Source: Anaeromyxobacter sp. Fw109-5
Lineage (GTDB): Bacteria; Myxococcota; Myxococcia; Myxococcales; Anaeromyxobacteraceae
DNA: 64,000 nt
Direction: 5' to 3'
NCBI RefSeq assembly: GCF_000017505.1
Contig: NC_009675.1
Coordinates: 1,612,001 to 1,676,000 of the forward strand
The notes beneath the pieces were generated by a model, which worked only from the letters and a program-made list of their open reading frames with translations, made no database searches and was not told the DNA's origin. Made by a program: the position numbers and the translations under genes. Positions 50,827 through 60,805 of this stretch are shown piece by piece (position 1 is the first letter of the stretch; each line of letters opens with the position of its first letter).

Positions 50827-53349
50827 TCAGGCGCGCGCGGCGCGGTCGAAGCGCAGCCCGCCCGCGGCGTCCACGTCCACGATGGCGACGTCGCCCGGGC
50901 CGAGCTCGCCGGCGAGGATCCGCTCCGCGAGCGGGGCCTCCACGAGCCGCTGGATGGCGCCGCGCATCGGGCGCGCGCCGAGCGCCGCGTCGAACCCGCC
51001 GTTCTCCACGAGGTGCGCGATCGCCCCGTCGGTGGCCTCGAAGCGGATCCGCCGCTCCGCCTCCAGCCGCCGGGACGAGCCGGCGACGAGGAGGCGCGCG
51101 ACCTTCGCCACGTCCTCGCGGGACAGGGGCGAGAAGCAGACGCGCTCGTCGAGGCGGTTCCACAGCTCCGGCGGCACGGCGCCGCGCGCGGCCTGCAGGA
51201 CGCGGTCGGTCCTGGGCTGGACCCGCTCCGCTGCGCCGAACCCCATCGCGCCGGTGGAGGTGCGCGTCGCCTCCTCGGCGCCGAGGTTCGAGGTGAGGAC
51301 GACGACCGCGTTGGAGAAGTCCACCTGGCGGCCGCGCCCGTCGGTGAGCCGCCCCTCCTCGAGCACCTGCAGGAGCAGCATCTGCACGTCGCGGTGGGCC
51401 TTCTCGATCTCGTCGAGCACCACCACGGAGGCCGGGCGGCGGCGGACGGCGTCGGTGAGCTGGCCGCCCTCGCCGTAGCCGACGTAGCCCGGCGCGGCGC
51501 CGACCAGGCGCGCGACCCCGGTCGTCTCGGCGCACTCGCTCATGTCGAGCTGGACCAGCGCGTCGGGGGCGCCGTAGAGCGCGTCGGCGAGCGCGCGGGC
51601 GAGCTCGGTCTTGCCGACGCCCGTGGGGCCGAGGAAGAGGAACGAGCCCATGGGCCGGCGGGTGGCGAACCCGGCGAAGTTGCGCTTCAGCACCGCCGCG
51701 ACGCGCGCGATGGCGTCCGCGTGGCCGACCACTCTGTCGCGCAGCGCGACCTCGAGCCCGAGGATCCGCTCCCGGTCGGAGGCGAGCAGGCGGGACTCGG
51801 GGATGCCGGCCATCTTCGCGACGGTGCGGGCGACGTCCGCGGCGTCCACCTCGGCCGCGCCCGCGCGCGAGGCGCGGGAGCCGGCGAGATCGAGGGCGCT
51901 CACCGCCTTGTCGGGCAGGAAGCGGTCGGTGACGTAGCGGGCGGAGAGGGACGCTGCGGCCTCGAGCGCGCCGTCGGCGAACCGCACCCGGTGGTGCTTC
52001 TCGTAGCGCGGCGCGAGGCCGCGCAGGATCGTGACCGTGTCCGCCACGGACGGCTCGCGCACCAGCACCGGCGTGAAGCGGCGCTCGAGCGCGGGATCCT
52101 TCTCGATGTGCTGGCGGTACTCGTCGTGCGTGGTGGCGCCGATGCAGGGGAACTCGCCGCGGCCGAGCGCCGCCTTGAGCTCGTTCGCCGCGTCCTGCGG
52201 CCCCTCGCCCGCCTGGCCCGCGCCCATGAGCGTGTGGATCTCGTCGATGAAGACCACGACCCGGCCCGCGGCGCGGCGCACCTCCTCCTGGATGCCGAGG
52301 AGCTTCTCCGAGAACGCCCCGCGGAGCGACGTGCCCGCCACCACGCTCGCCATGTCGATCTCGACGATCACCCGCTCGCGCGCGGACTGGAGGAGCCGCT
52401 GCGCGATCCCCTCGACGATGGCGGTCTTGCCGACGCCGGGCTCGCCGACGAGGAGCGGGTTGTTCGTGCGCCGCTTGCCGAGGACGTCGATCGCCTCCTC
52501 GACCTCCTGCTCGCGGCCGACGAGCGGGTCGAGGCGGCCGGCGGCGGCGAGCTCGGTCAGGTTCCGCCCGAGCTGCGAGAGCCAGGGGAGCTCCTTGGGA
52601 TCGAGCGCGTGCGGGGAGCGGCGCGCGCGGGTCCCTCGACTGCGCGTCTCCGCGTCCGCGGAGACGCTACGCTCGGGATGAGCGGCCTCGGGAGCGTCGG
52701 TCGAGGTCGGGGGCGGGGTGGTCCCTCGACTCCGTGTGTCCGCTGCCGCGGACACACCACGCTCGGGATGAACGGCCTCTCCATCCGTCGCGGTCGCGTC
52801 TCCGAGCGCCTGCTCGAGGTGGGCGTCGAGCTGGAGGTCCCGGCTCGGGTCGGCCGCGCGAGCGCGCGGCTCGCTCCGCCGCGGGGGCGTGAGGGGCTGC
52901 GCCGGCCGCACCTGCACCGGCTGCAGCTCGCGCAGCCGGCGCGGCATGCTGGCGGTGAAGTAGGAGAGGGCGACGTTCCGCAGGGTCGAGAGCTGGAGCC
53001 CGCACGCGCCGAGGAGCTGGTGGGCGGCGCTCGCGCGGACGCGCCCCATCGCGATGAGGAGGTGCAGGCAGTCGACCTCCTCCGCCCCGACCGACTCCGC
53101 CACCTCGCGCGACCGCTCGCGCAGGTCGCGCAGGACGCCCTCCGGCTCCTTCGGCTTGCCGGTCATCGCCGCGAGGAGCCGGTCCTCGTCGATGCCGCGC
53201 TCCTTGAGGAGGATCTCCGCCCGGTTCGGCACCGTGAAGAAGGCCAGGAGCTGATGGGCGCTCGTGAGCTTCTGCTTGACGCTCGCCGCGATGTCCGCTG
53301 CTTCGGCGATGACCTGCGCCAGCTCCATCGACTCGATGACCGGGGGCAT
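50827..53349 (-). CDS. clpA: ClpA-type AAA+ ATPase with repeat-derived linker
   Basis: This 840-residue protein has an N-terminal Clp domain (ELAQVIAEAADIAASVKQKL, TSAHQLLAFF), a first ATPase module (NPLLVGEPGVGKTAIVEGIA, Walker B VVVFIDEIHTLMGAGQA), a second module (GSFLFLGPTGVGKTELARAL, SVVVLDEIEKAHRDVQMLLL) and the D2-small domain. There is no middle ClpB/ClpC coiled coil, which fits ClpA. Instead of the IGL ClpP-docking tripeptide it has TGAMGFG, so MGF may play that role as in ClpC. The linker (about 190-245) contains two copies of HPER.VSA.A.TRSRGT encoded by REP-like repeats. No clpS is adjacent. A later start at 53328 is possible. It would unfold substrates for ClpP. Confidence 0.88.
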   Translation of the reverse strand: MPPVIESMELAQVIAEAADIAASVKQKLTSAHQLLAFFTVPNRAEILLKERGIDEDRLLAAMTGKPKEPEGVLRDLRERSREVAESVGAEEVDCLHLLIAMGRVRASAAHQLLGACGLQLSTLRNVALSYFTASMPRRLRELQPVQVRPAQPLTPPRRSEPRARAADPSRDLQLDAHLEQALGDATATDGEAVHPERGVSAAADTRSRGTTPPPTSTDAPEAAHPERSVSADAETRSRGTRARRSPHALDPKELPWLSQLGRNLTELAAAGRLDPLVGREQEVEEAIDVLGKRRTNNPLLVGEPGVGKTAIVEGIAQRLLQSARERVIVEIDMASVVAGTSLRGAFSEKLLGIQEEVRRAAGRVVVFIDEIHTLMGAGQAGEGPQDAANELKAALGRGEFPCIGATTHDEYRQHIEKDPALERRFTPVLVREPSVADTVTILRGLAPRYEKHHRVRFADGALEAAASLSARYVTDRFLPDKAVSALDLAGSRASRAGAAEVDAADVARTVAKMAGIPESRLLASDRERILGLEVALRDRVVGHADAIARVAAVLKRNFAGFATRRPMGSFLFLGPTGVGKTELARALADALYGAPDALVQLDMSECAETTGVARLVGAAPGYVGYGEGGQLTDAVRRRPASVVVLDEIEKAHRDVQMLLLQVLEEGRLTDGRGRQVDFSNAVVVLTSNLGAEEATRTSTGAMGFGAAERVQPRTDRVLQAARGAVPPELWNRLDERVCFSPLSREDVAKVARLLVAGSSRRLEAERRIRFEATDGAIAHLVENGGFDAALGARPMRGAIQRLVEAPLAERILAGELGPGDVAIVDVDAAGGLRFDRAARA
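52631..52681. repeat. REP-like palindrome within clpA (copy 1)
   Basis: The 51-bp unit runs from GTCCCTCGAC to GCTCGGGATGA. Its centre is a perfect ten-base stem GCGTCTCCGC/GCGGAGACGC with loop GTCC. It is in frame and encodes part of the linker. Confidence 0.85.
52721..52771. repeat. REP-like palindrome within clpA (copy 2)
   Basis: The 51-bp unit has the same ends as copy 1 and a perfect ten-base stem GTGTGTCCGC/GCGGACACAC with loop TGCC. Stem bases that differ from copy 1 differ on both sides so that pairing is kept. Confidence 0.85.
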
Positions 53350-53417
53350 TCGGCGCGACGATGCGATATCGGCCCATAGGGGTCAATTTTCCGGCCGATC
53401 CGCTATGTTTCAGGGTC

Positions 53418-54353
53418 ATGCGCCGCCCTCTCGCCGCCGCCGTCCTGCTCCTCGCCGCCTGCCGCACCGCGGCGCCCACGCTCGTCACCGAGCGCCAGCC
53501 GCCGCGGGTCCTCGAGGCGCCCCCCGCGCCGGTCCCCGAGCCGCGCGTCGCCCTCGTCCTGGGCGGCGGCGCGGCGCGCGGCTTCGCCCACATCGGCGTC
53601 ATCCGGGTGCTCGAGCAGGAGCGCATCCCGGTGGACCTCGTCGTCGGCACGAGCGTGGGGAGCCTCATCGGCGCGGTCTACGCGAGCCACAAGGACAGCT
53701 TCGAGCTGGAGTGGACCGCCTTCCAGCTCGATCAGGACGACCTCTTCGACTTCGGGATCGTGAACGCCGTGGTCGGGATGGGCTACGCCAAGGGCGAGAA
53801 GCTCGAGCGGTTCGTGCGCGAGAGCGTGAAGCAGAGGGACATCGAGCAGCTCCGCGTCCCGTTCGCGGCGGTGGCGACGGACCTGAACTGGGGGCAGCGG
53901 GTGGTGCTCGACAAGGGGTCGGTCTCGCGCGCGGTCCGCGCGTCGTCGGCCATCCCGGGCGTGTTCGAGCCCGTGCAGCACCAGGGGAAGCTCCTCGTGG
54001 ACGGTGGCGTCGTCGACAACATCCCCATCGACGTGGCGAAGGCGAAGGGAGCGGACCTCGTCATCGCCGTGGACATCTCCGCCGACGTCGGGAACACGGA
54101 CCTCCGCAACGTCGTGGACGTCATGCTCCAGGCGACGAACATCATGTTCGCCGTGAACGTCGGGTTCCGTCGCCAGGGCGCGGACGTCCTCGTGCAGCCG
54201 AAGGTCGGGAACCTGGGGATGCTCGACTTCTCGAAGAAGAAGGAGTGCATGCTCGCCGGCATCGAGGCGGCGCGCGAGGCGGTGCCGCGCATCCGCGCCG
54301 CCATCGACCAGTGGAAGGCGCGCAAGGCGCTCGAGGGGACGCCGCGAGGGTGA
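53418..54353 (+). CDS. Patatin-like phospholipase family lipoprotein (RssA-like)
   Basis: This 311-residue protein starts with a lipoprotein signal MRRPLAAAVLLLAACRTAAP (lipobox LAAC). The patatin domain has oxyanion loop VLGGGAARGFAHIGVIRVLE, nucleophile elbow GTSVGS and catalytic Asp motif LVDGGVVDNIPIDVA, so the Ser-Asp dyad is intact. It probably hydrolyses lipid acyl esters at the cell envelope. The ATG at 53418 fits the signal peptide; upstream in-frame residues do not. It is divergent from clpA. Confidence 0.9.
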   Translation: MRRPLAAAVLLLAACRTAAPTLVTERQPPRVLEAPPAPVPEPRVALVLGGGAARGFAHIGVIRVLEQERIPVDLVVGTSVGSLIGAVYASHKDSFELEWTAFQLDQDDLFDFGIVNAVVGMGYAKGEKLERFVRESVKQRDIEQLRVPFAAVATDLNWGQRVVLDKGSVSRAVRASSAIPGVFEPVQHQGKLLVDGGVVDNIPIDVAKAKGADLVIAVDISADVGNTDLRNVVDVMLQATNIMFAVNVGFRRQGADVLVQPKVGNLGMLDFSKKKECMLAGIEAAREAVPRIRAAIDQWKARKALEGTPRG

Positions 54354-54452
54354 GCTCGCCCGCGGCCCGCGCGTCGCACCCCGGAACGGCTCCCCCTCCG
54401 GGAGCGGCGTCCGCGCCGGGCAGCGAGGGTAGGCTCGACGTGGAGGTCCGCC

Positions 54453-55025
54453 ATGTCCGAGGCCAAGGTGCCTGGCTACAGCTCCGACGAGAGGGCGCCG
54501 CTGCCGCCGCCGCGCGACCTGCTCATCCGCGCGGAGGATCGCGTCCGGCTCCAGGAGGAGTCCGCTCGCCATCCCTGGAACCCGAGGTCGGAGATCCACG
54601 GCTACATGCTCGGGCGGAGGGCGGGGCTCGCGCGCGTCGGCGTGAACCTGCTCCGCGTGCCGCCCGGCAAGGAGTCGTTCGCGTTCCACCGCCACCTGCG
54701 GGAGGAGGAGTTCGCGTTCGTCCTGTCCGGCAAGGGCGTCGTGGACGTCGGCGACGAGACCTTCGAGATCGGCCCGGGCGACTTCCTCGGCTTCCCGGCC
54801 GGCAGCCACCCGCACAACCTCCGCAACACCGGGAGGGAGGACCTCGTGTATCTCTCGGGCGGCGAGAACCGGAACGCCGAGATCGCCGAGTTCCCGCGCG
54901 ACGGCAAGGTGATGGTGCGGGTGGGACGCGACGTGACCGTCTACCCGCGGGCGGCCGGGGAGCCGTTCTGGCCGAGGCACGGGGGCGCGGAGGGGAGTGA
55001 CGACGTCGGGCCGCATGAAGGGTGA
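54453..55025 (+). CDS. Cupin-domain protein
   Basis: This 190-residue protein has one conserved cupin barrel. Motif 1 is FHRHLREEEFAFVLSGKGVV (metal ligands H-x-H and E) and motif 2 is GDFLGFPAGSHPHNLRNTG (the third histidine). The N-terminal SEIHGYMLGRRAGLARVGVN gives the first strands. Cupins of this shape occur in mannose-6-phosphate isomerase-like and dioxygenase-like proteins; no enzyme activity can be assigned. It ends four bases before the next gene. Confidence 0.85.
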   Translation: MSEAKVPGYSSDERAPLPPPRDLLIRAEDRVRLQEESARHPWNPRSEIHGYMLGRRAGLARVGVNLLRVPPGKESFAFHRHLREEEFAFVLSGKGVVDVGDETFEIGPGDFLGFPAGSHPHNLRNTGREDLVYLSGGENRNAEIAEFPRDGKVMVRVGRDVTVYPRAAGEPFWPRHGGAEGSDDVGPHEG

Positions 55026-55028
55026 GCG

Positions 55029-55670
55029 TTGACGGCTCCCCTCGCAGCGCTCGTCCTGGCGGTCGCCACGGCGGGGGCCGACCGCGCCGTGGAGCCGAGC
55101 CGTCCCGCGCCGCCCGTTCGGCTCCGCGTCGAGGCCGGCCCGGACGGCGCCCCCGTCGCGTTCCGGGAGGGCGATCCGTCGCCCCTGCGCGGCGTGGCCA
55201 TCTACCGCGCCGTGCTCCGGCTCGACCTCGTGGAGCGGCACGACCGCGCCCGGATCACCCGGCGGGCGCTCCTCGTGGGCGGCGCGGTCGCGCTCCTCGG
55301 AGGCCCCGCGCTCGGCTATGCGTTCGGCTCGGCCGCGGCGCGGCCGACCGTGAACTGCTGGGTGATGGGCGACGACGGCCAGCCGATCCCGCAGTGCCGG
55401 CCGAACGCGGACATCGAGCGCGAGAACGACCAGAAGCTGCGCCGCGGGGTGCTCGTGGGCACGGGCGTCGGCGTCGCCCTCTCGGCGCTGCTCGTCACCG
55501 CCGGCCTCTCGGTGGACCCGGCCGTCCCGGACCTCGCCGAGGCGCAGGCGCTGGTGGCGCGCTTCAACGCGCGGCTCGAGCGCCCCGCGGGCGTGACGGC
55601 GCCGCGGGCGCGGCTGCGGCTCGAGCCGCTCGAGGGCGGCGGGTGGGTCGGGGTGGTGGGGACGTTCTAG
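55029..55670 (+). CDS. Hypothetical membrane-anchored protein
   Basis: This 213-residue protein starts from TTG 55029 with a short hydrophobic N-terminus (LAALVLAVATAGADRA) that may be a signal peptide. Two more hydrophobic segments follow, ALLVGGAVALLGGPALGYAF and GVLVGTGVGVALSALLVTAG, with a cysteine pair (NCWVMGDDGQPIPQCRP) between them. No family is recognised. It follows the cupin gene by three bases and is probably co-transcribed. Confidence 0.6.
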   Translation: MTAPLAALVLAVATAGADRAVEPSRPAPPVRLRVEAGPDGAPVAFREGDPSPLRGVAIYRAVLRLDLVERHDRARITRRALLVGGAVALLGGPALGYAFGSAAARPTVNCWVMGDDGQPIPQCRPNADIERENDQKLRRGVLVGTGVGVALSALLVTAGLSVDPAVPDLAEAQALVARFNARLERPAGVTAPRARLRLEPLEGGGWVGVVGTF

Positions 55671-55858
55671 GCGTGCGGCCCGCGAGCGCGACCGCGCCCT
55701 TCGCCGAGCGCGGGGCGAGCGGATCCATGTCTGCTCCGCTCGCGATGCCCCTCGACGACGGCTTCGGGGAGCCGCGCGCGGGATCCGGTCCGCCGTGAGG
55801 CCGCGCTCGAGGCCGAGCACCCTGGACCGCGCCGTCCACCTGGGTTAAGGAGCCGCCG

Positions 55859-56464
55859 ATGCCCGCGCGCTCCCGCTTCGACGCCGACTACTTCCGCCGC
55901 TTCTACGACGGACCCGGCAAGACCCACTCCGCCGCCGAGATCGGGCGGCTCGCGTGCGGGGTCGACGGGCTCGCCGCCTGGCTGGGCGTCGAGATCCGCT
56001 CCGTGCTCGACGTCGGCGCCGGGACGGGCCTGTGGCGGACCTGGTTCCGCAAGCACCGCCCCGGCGTGCGCTACCGCTCGATCGACGTCTCGCCCTTCGC
56101 CTGCGAGCGCTACGGCCACGAGCTGCGCGACATCGCGCGGTGGCGCTCCCGCGAGCGCTTCGACCTCGTGGTGTGCCACAGCGTGCTGCAGTACCTCGAC
56201 GACGCCGCGGCGGCGCAGGCGCTCGAAAACATCGGCCGGATGTGCCGTGGGTTGCTGTACCTCGAGGCCGTGACGAGGAGCGACGTCCCGATCCTGGATC
56301 TCGAGAAGTCGGACACGCAGATGCACGTGCGCAGCGGCGCCTGGTACCGGCGCGAGCTCGGGCGTCACTTCTTCCAGATCGGCGCCGGGCTGTGGGGATC
56401 GCGGCGCAGCCCGGTCCAGCTCTTCGATCTGGAGGGCCCGGGGGCGCTCGCGAGCCGCGGCTAG
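55859..56464 (+). CDS. Class I SAM-dependent methyltransferase
   Basis: This 201-residue protein has the methyltransferase motifs I (SVLDVGAGTGLWRTWF), II/III (YRSIDVSPFACERYGHEL) and IV (RFDLVVCHSVLQYLDDAAAA). The C-terminal part (LYLEAVTRSDVPILDLEKSD) completes the fold. It binds S-adenosylmethionine; the methyl acceptor is not predictable. AAGGAG lies upstream of the ATG at 55859. Confidence 0.87.
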   Translation: MPARSRFDADYFRRFYDGPGKTHSAAEIGRLACGVDGLAAWLGVEIRSVLDVGAGTGLWRTWFRKHRPGVRYRSIDVSPFACERYGHELRDIARWRSRERFDLVVCHSVLQYLDDAAAAQALENIGRMCRGLLYLEAVTRSDVPILDLEKSDTQMHVRSGAWYRRELGRHFFQIGAGLWGSRRSPVQLFDLEGPGALASRG

Positions 56465-56543
56465 ACCGCGCGGGCCGCGCAGGGGCATCCGCCGGAGCGA
56501 GCGAAGCGAGCGCCCGGAGCCCCGGCGGCGTCGCCCGTCTGGA

Positions 56544-57611
56544 TCAATCCAGCCCCCGCGCCCACAGCTCGTCCTCGTCGAGCCCGAGGAAGTGCCCCAC
56601 CTCGTGGACGAGCGTCACGCCGATCTCCTGGATCAGCTCCTCCCGGCTGCGCGCGAAGCGCTCCAGGTTCTTCTGGAAGAGGACGATGGCGGACGGGAGG
56701 TGGCTCCAGGGATCCATGGAGACCTTCTGGCCGTACGGTGCGCCGCGGAAGAGGCCGAGGATGGCGGGAGAGAGGGGCGGGTCGGAGGCGAGGAGATCGT
56801 CGGAGGTGGGCAGGTCCTCCACGGTGATGGCGACGTTCGCGAGGTAGCGCCGGACCTGCTCCGGGATCTCCGCGAGCGCGTCCTCCACCGCGCGCTCGAA
56901 CTCCGCGGGCGTGAGCGCGATCGGCTCGGGGAAGGCCTTCGGGTCGAGCCGGTGGGCGCGGGCGAAGCGGCGGCGCGCCTCGGCGGCGTCGCCGCGGCGC
57001 TCGGCGACGAGGCCGAGGTGGTGCTGCGTCCAGGGCTCCTCGGGATCGAGGGCCTCGGCGCGGAGCAGCACCGCGAGCGCCTCGTCGAAGCGGCACAGCT
57101 CGTAGAGCGCGAACCCCTGCTCCACCCGCACCTCGACCGAGTCGGGCAGCGCGTCCTCCGCCTCGGTGAGCCGCGCGAGGGCGGCGCGCGACTCGCCGAG
57201 CTGGTTCAGGCCCGCGCCCTCCAGCCAGGCGAACTCGCCCGCGAGGGCGGGATCGCCGGCCTTCCTCGCGAGCTTCGCCCCGCGCCGCGCCAGGACGAGG
57301 CCACGCTCCACGAGCTCGCGATCGGTGTCCTCCTCCTGGAGGACGTTCACGTGGAAGTCGGCCGCGCCGAACAGCAGGTCGAGGTCGTCCTTGCCCACCG
57401 CCAGCGCGGCGTCGTACGCCGCGCGCGCCTCGTCGAGCCGGCCCAGCTCGGCGAGCGCCGCGGCCCGGTACTGCAGCGCGCCCACCGAGCGTGGCGACGC
57501 GCGGAGCGCTTCCTCGGCGTGCGCCAGCGCGTCCTCGAAGCGGGCGTCCTCGAAGGCCTCGCCGGCGGCCTCCACGAGCGCCTCCCCGGGATCCGGGCGG
57601 GCAGGTGGCAT
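56544..57611 (-). CDS. TPR protein fused to a zincin-like metallopeptidase domain
   Basis: This 355-residue protein has N-terminal tetratricopeptide repeats (ARFEDALAHAEEALRASPRS, ELGRLDEARAAYDAALAVGK, LCRFDEALAVLLRAEALDPE, ERRGDAAEARRRFARAHRLD). A C-terminal minimal metalloprotease (DUF1025, zincin_1) domain has VTLVHEVGHFLGLDEDELWA, the HExxHxxG zinc motif with a downstream acidic residue. The family is a small cytoplasmic zinc peptidase of unknown substrate. The TPR fusion suggests recruitment of protein partners. It is divergent from groEL. Confidence 0.85.
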   Translation of the reverse strand: MPPARPDPGEALVEAAGEAFEDARFEDALAHAEEALRASPRSVGALQYRAAALAELGRLDEARAAYDAALAVGKDDLDLLFGAADFHVNVLQEEDTDRELVERGLVLARRGAKLARKAGDPALAGEFAWLEGAGLNQLGESRAALARLTEAEDALPDSVEVRVEQGFALYELCRFDEALAVLLRAEALDPEEPWTQHHLGLVAERRGDAAEARRRFARAHRLDPKAFPEPIALTPAEFERAVEDALAEIPEQVRRYLANVAITVEDLPTSDDLLASDPPLSPAILGLFRGAPYGQKVSMDPWSHLPSAIVLFQKNLERFARSREELIQEIGVTLVHEVGHFLGLDEDELWARGLD

Positions 57612-57757
57612 CTCAGCGCTCCTCTCGGCGGCACGTCATCGGGGCCGGCCTATCGGTCGCTCCGGCCGTTGTCAAACCCGGCTCGCCCCGCGTGGGGCGG
57701 CCGGCGGACCGGCTCCGTTCACGATGAGCGCGTCTGCGGCGGGGCCCGGGAGCCCGC

Positions 57758-57785
57758 TTGACCGGGGTCCTCGCGCGGTTATCTT
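57758..57785 (+). promoter_or_regulatory. Probable sigma-70 promoter of groEL
   Basis: TTGACC (57758-57763) and TATCTT (57780-57785) are separated by 16 bases and lie about 85 bases upstream of the groEL start. Both boxes are close to consensus. No CIRCE operator (TTAGCACTC-N9-GAGTGCTAA) is present nearby. Confidence 0.55.
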
Positions 57786-57869
57786 AGCGGCCGCTCCGGG
57801 CGACTGCCAGCGCGCAGACCGGGCGAACAAATCGAAACCACGAGGATTTTCGACAAAGGAGCCTTCGCC

Positions 57870-59513
<1,644 letters not shown>

Positions 59514-59540
59514 CGCGCGCGCGCCGGTGACCGTCGCACC

Positions 59541-59576
59541 ACGGCGGAGGCCACCCGGCCTCCGCCGTCTCTTTTC
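59541..59576 (+). terminator. Intrinsic terminator of groEL
   Basis: ACGGCGGAGGCC/GGCCTCCGCCGT forms a perfect 12-base stem with loop ACCC, followed by CTCTTTTC. It lies 28 bases after the groEL stop and also just beyond the end of the convergent DUF305 gene. Confidence 0.9.
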
Positions 59577-59585
59577 GCGCGCTGG

Positions 59586-60347
59586 TCAGCGGCGTCCCCC
59601 CATGCCGCCGCCTGGCCCAGTGCCACCGCCGTGCATCGGACCCGTGCCGCCGCCGTACGGCCCCGGACCCGTGCCATCGCCGTACGGCCCCGGCCCCATG
59701 CCATCGCCGCAGAACCCGCCTGGCCCGGTGCCCGCAGCCCCCGTCCCAGCCGGGCAGTCCCCGATCGCGACGCAGTCCCCGTACCAATCGCACCGCCATG
59801 TCTGCATCGACGCGATCTCGGCGGACTGCGCCTCGATGATCGACGCGCAGAGATCCGTGAGCTCCTGGTGCGTCGCGTGCGCGAGGCACCCCTGGCTCAT
59901 GTGCACGGCCTGCTGGTGGTGGGGGATCATCTCCTCGAGGAACGCCACCTCGAAGGCGTCTCCCCGGAGCCCCGACAGGTCGGCGTCGCCCCGCATCATC
60001 ATCCCGCCGGATCCCGCCTCGTACGTGACGCCGTACCAATCGGCGAGCCACTCGGTCATCGACGCAATCTCCGCGGTCTGCGTCGTGATGACATCGCCGC
60101 AGAGCTCGAGCAGCTCGGGGTGATACGCGGCCCCTGGCTGGACGCAGGCCATGCCCATCTCGACCGCCATCGCGTGGTGATCGATCATCTGCGTCATCCA
60201 CATCACCTCGAACCCGGAGCGGTTTCCCGTCGGCAAACCGGGTCCGGGGCCCTGCGCGGATTCGGCGTCGGTCGCCGGGGGAGCCTCGCCTCCGCAAGCC
60301 ACTGCGGTGAGCACCGCCCCGGCCAAGATCATCGTGTTGCGATTCAT
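59586..60347 (-). CDS. DUF305 lipoprotein with duplicated domain and Gly/Pro tail
   Basis: This 253-residue protein starts with a lipoprotein signal (MNRNTMILAGAVLTAVACGG, lipobox AVAC). It has two DUF305-like halves: FEVMWMTQMIDHHAMAVEMG with YHPELLELCGDVITTQTAEI, and FEVAFLEEMIPHHQQAVHMS with HQELTDLCASIIEAQSAEIA. The family is ferritin-like helical; the paired His residues may bind metal such as copper. Each half has added cysteines, including ELCGDV and DLCAS. The tail repeats GPGPYGDGT-like units. GGAGGAC lies upstream of the ATG at 60347. Periplasmic metal handling is a possible role. Confidence 0.83.
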   Translation of the reverse strand: MNRNTMILAGAVLTAVACGGEAPPATDAESAQGPGPGLPTGNRSGFEVMWMTQMIDHHAMAVEMGMACVQPGAAYHPELLELCGDVITTQTAEIASMTEWLADWYGVTYEAGSGGMMMRGDADLSGLRGDAFEVAFLEEMIPHHQQAVHMSQGCLAHATHQELTDLCASIIEAQSAEIASMQTWRCDWYGDCVAIGDCPAGTGAAGTGPGGFCGDGMGPGPYGDGTGPGPYGGGTGPMHGGGTGPGGGMGGRR

Positions 60348-60601
60348 CGCGTGTCCTCCGCTGTAGGACCCCCACTCTGGGCTGGTTGGGTATGGGTCAG
60401 GGCTGCCCCATGCACGTCGGCCCCAACTTGGCCGCGGCCGATCCGGGGGTTGCTTGCGACAGATTGTCGCGCCCCGCGCGCACGCCGCGGACCTCGCGGA
60501 AGCACACGCCGGCGCAGGGATCCGGTGCCGCGACCGTCGCGGGGGTGGGGACGAAGCCCCACGAAGCGCTCCGCCCGGCGCGCCGGAGCGGGCGCGCAGC
60601 C

Positions 60602-60630
60602 TTGACGCTCCGCGGCGAGGTCGGTATGTA
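60602..60630 (+). promoter_or_regulatory. Promoter-like sequence upstream of the orphan terminator
   Basis: TTGACG (60602-60607) and TATGTA (60625-60630) are 17 bases apart. The -35 box matches consensus at five of six positions; the -10 box at only three, but this is the most AT-rich stretch nearby. Confidence 0.4.
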
Positions 60631-60637
60631 CCCAAAT

Positions 60638-60770
60638 CAACGGACGCGCCGCCTGAGAGAGCACGCGTCCGGATGACGAGGGCAACCGCTACTACGTGCT
60701 GAAACGGGCGGAACCCGGGTGTCGTCGTCAGCGGGGCCAAGGACGAGAGTCCTTGGCCCCGTTCTTTTTC
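60638..60770 (+). ncRNA. Candidate small RNA of about 130 nt
   Basis: The interval runs from the expected transcription start to the terminator. It begins with CGGACGCG/CGCGTCCG, a perfect eight-base stem (60641-60648 with 60664-60671), then about 60 bases of mixed sequence and the terminator hairpin. No known RNA family is recognised; it does not match tmRNA, 6S or a common riboswitch by eye. No protein gene lies between promoter and terminator. Expression evidence is lacking. Confidence 0.4.
60733..60770 (+). terminator. Orphan intrinsic terminator
   Basis: GGGGCCAAGGA/TCCTTGGCCCC forms a perfect 11-base stem with loop CGAGAG, followed on the plus strand by GTTCTTTTTCTC. It is the strongest terminator in the window, yet no plus-strand protein gene lies upstream for over 1.2 kb. 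Confidence 0.9.
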
Positions 60771-60805
60771 TCTCCCGCGTCAGGCGAACGAGTCCGCCGC
60801 CCGCG

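Noticed and set aside
57700-57869. CIRCE operator upstream of groEL
   Set aside because: No TTAGCACTC/GAGTGCTAA inverted repeat is present between the divergent gene and groEL.
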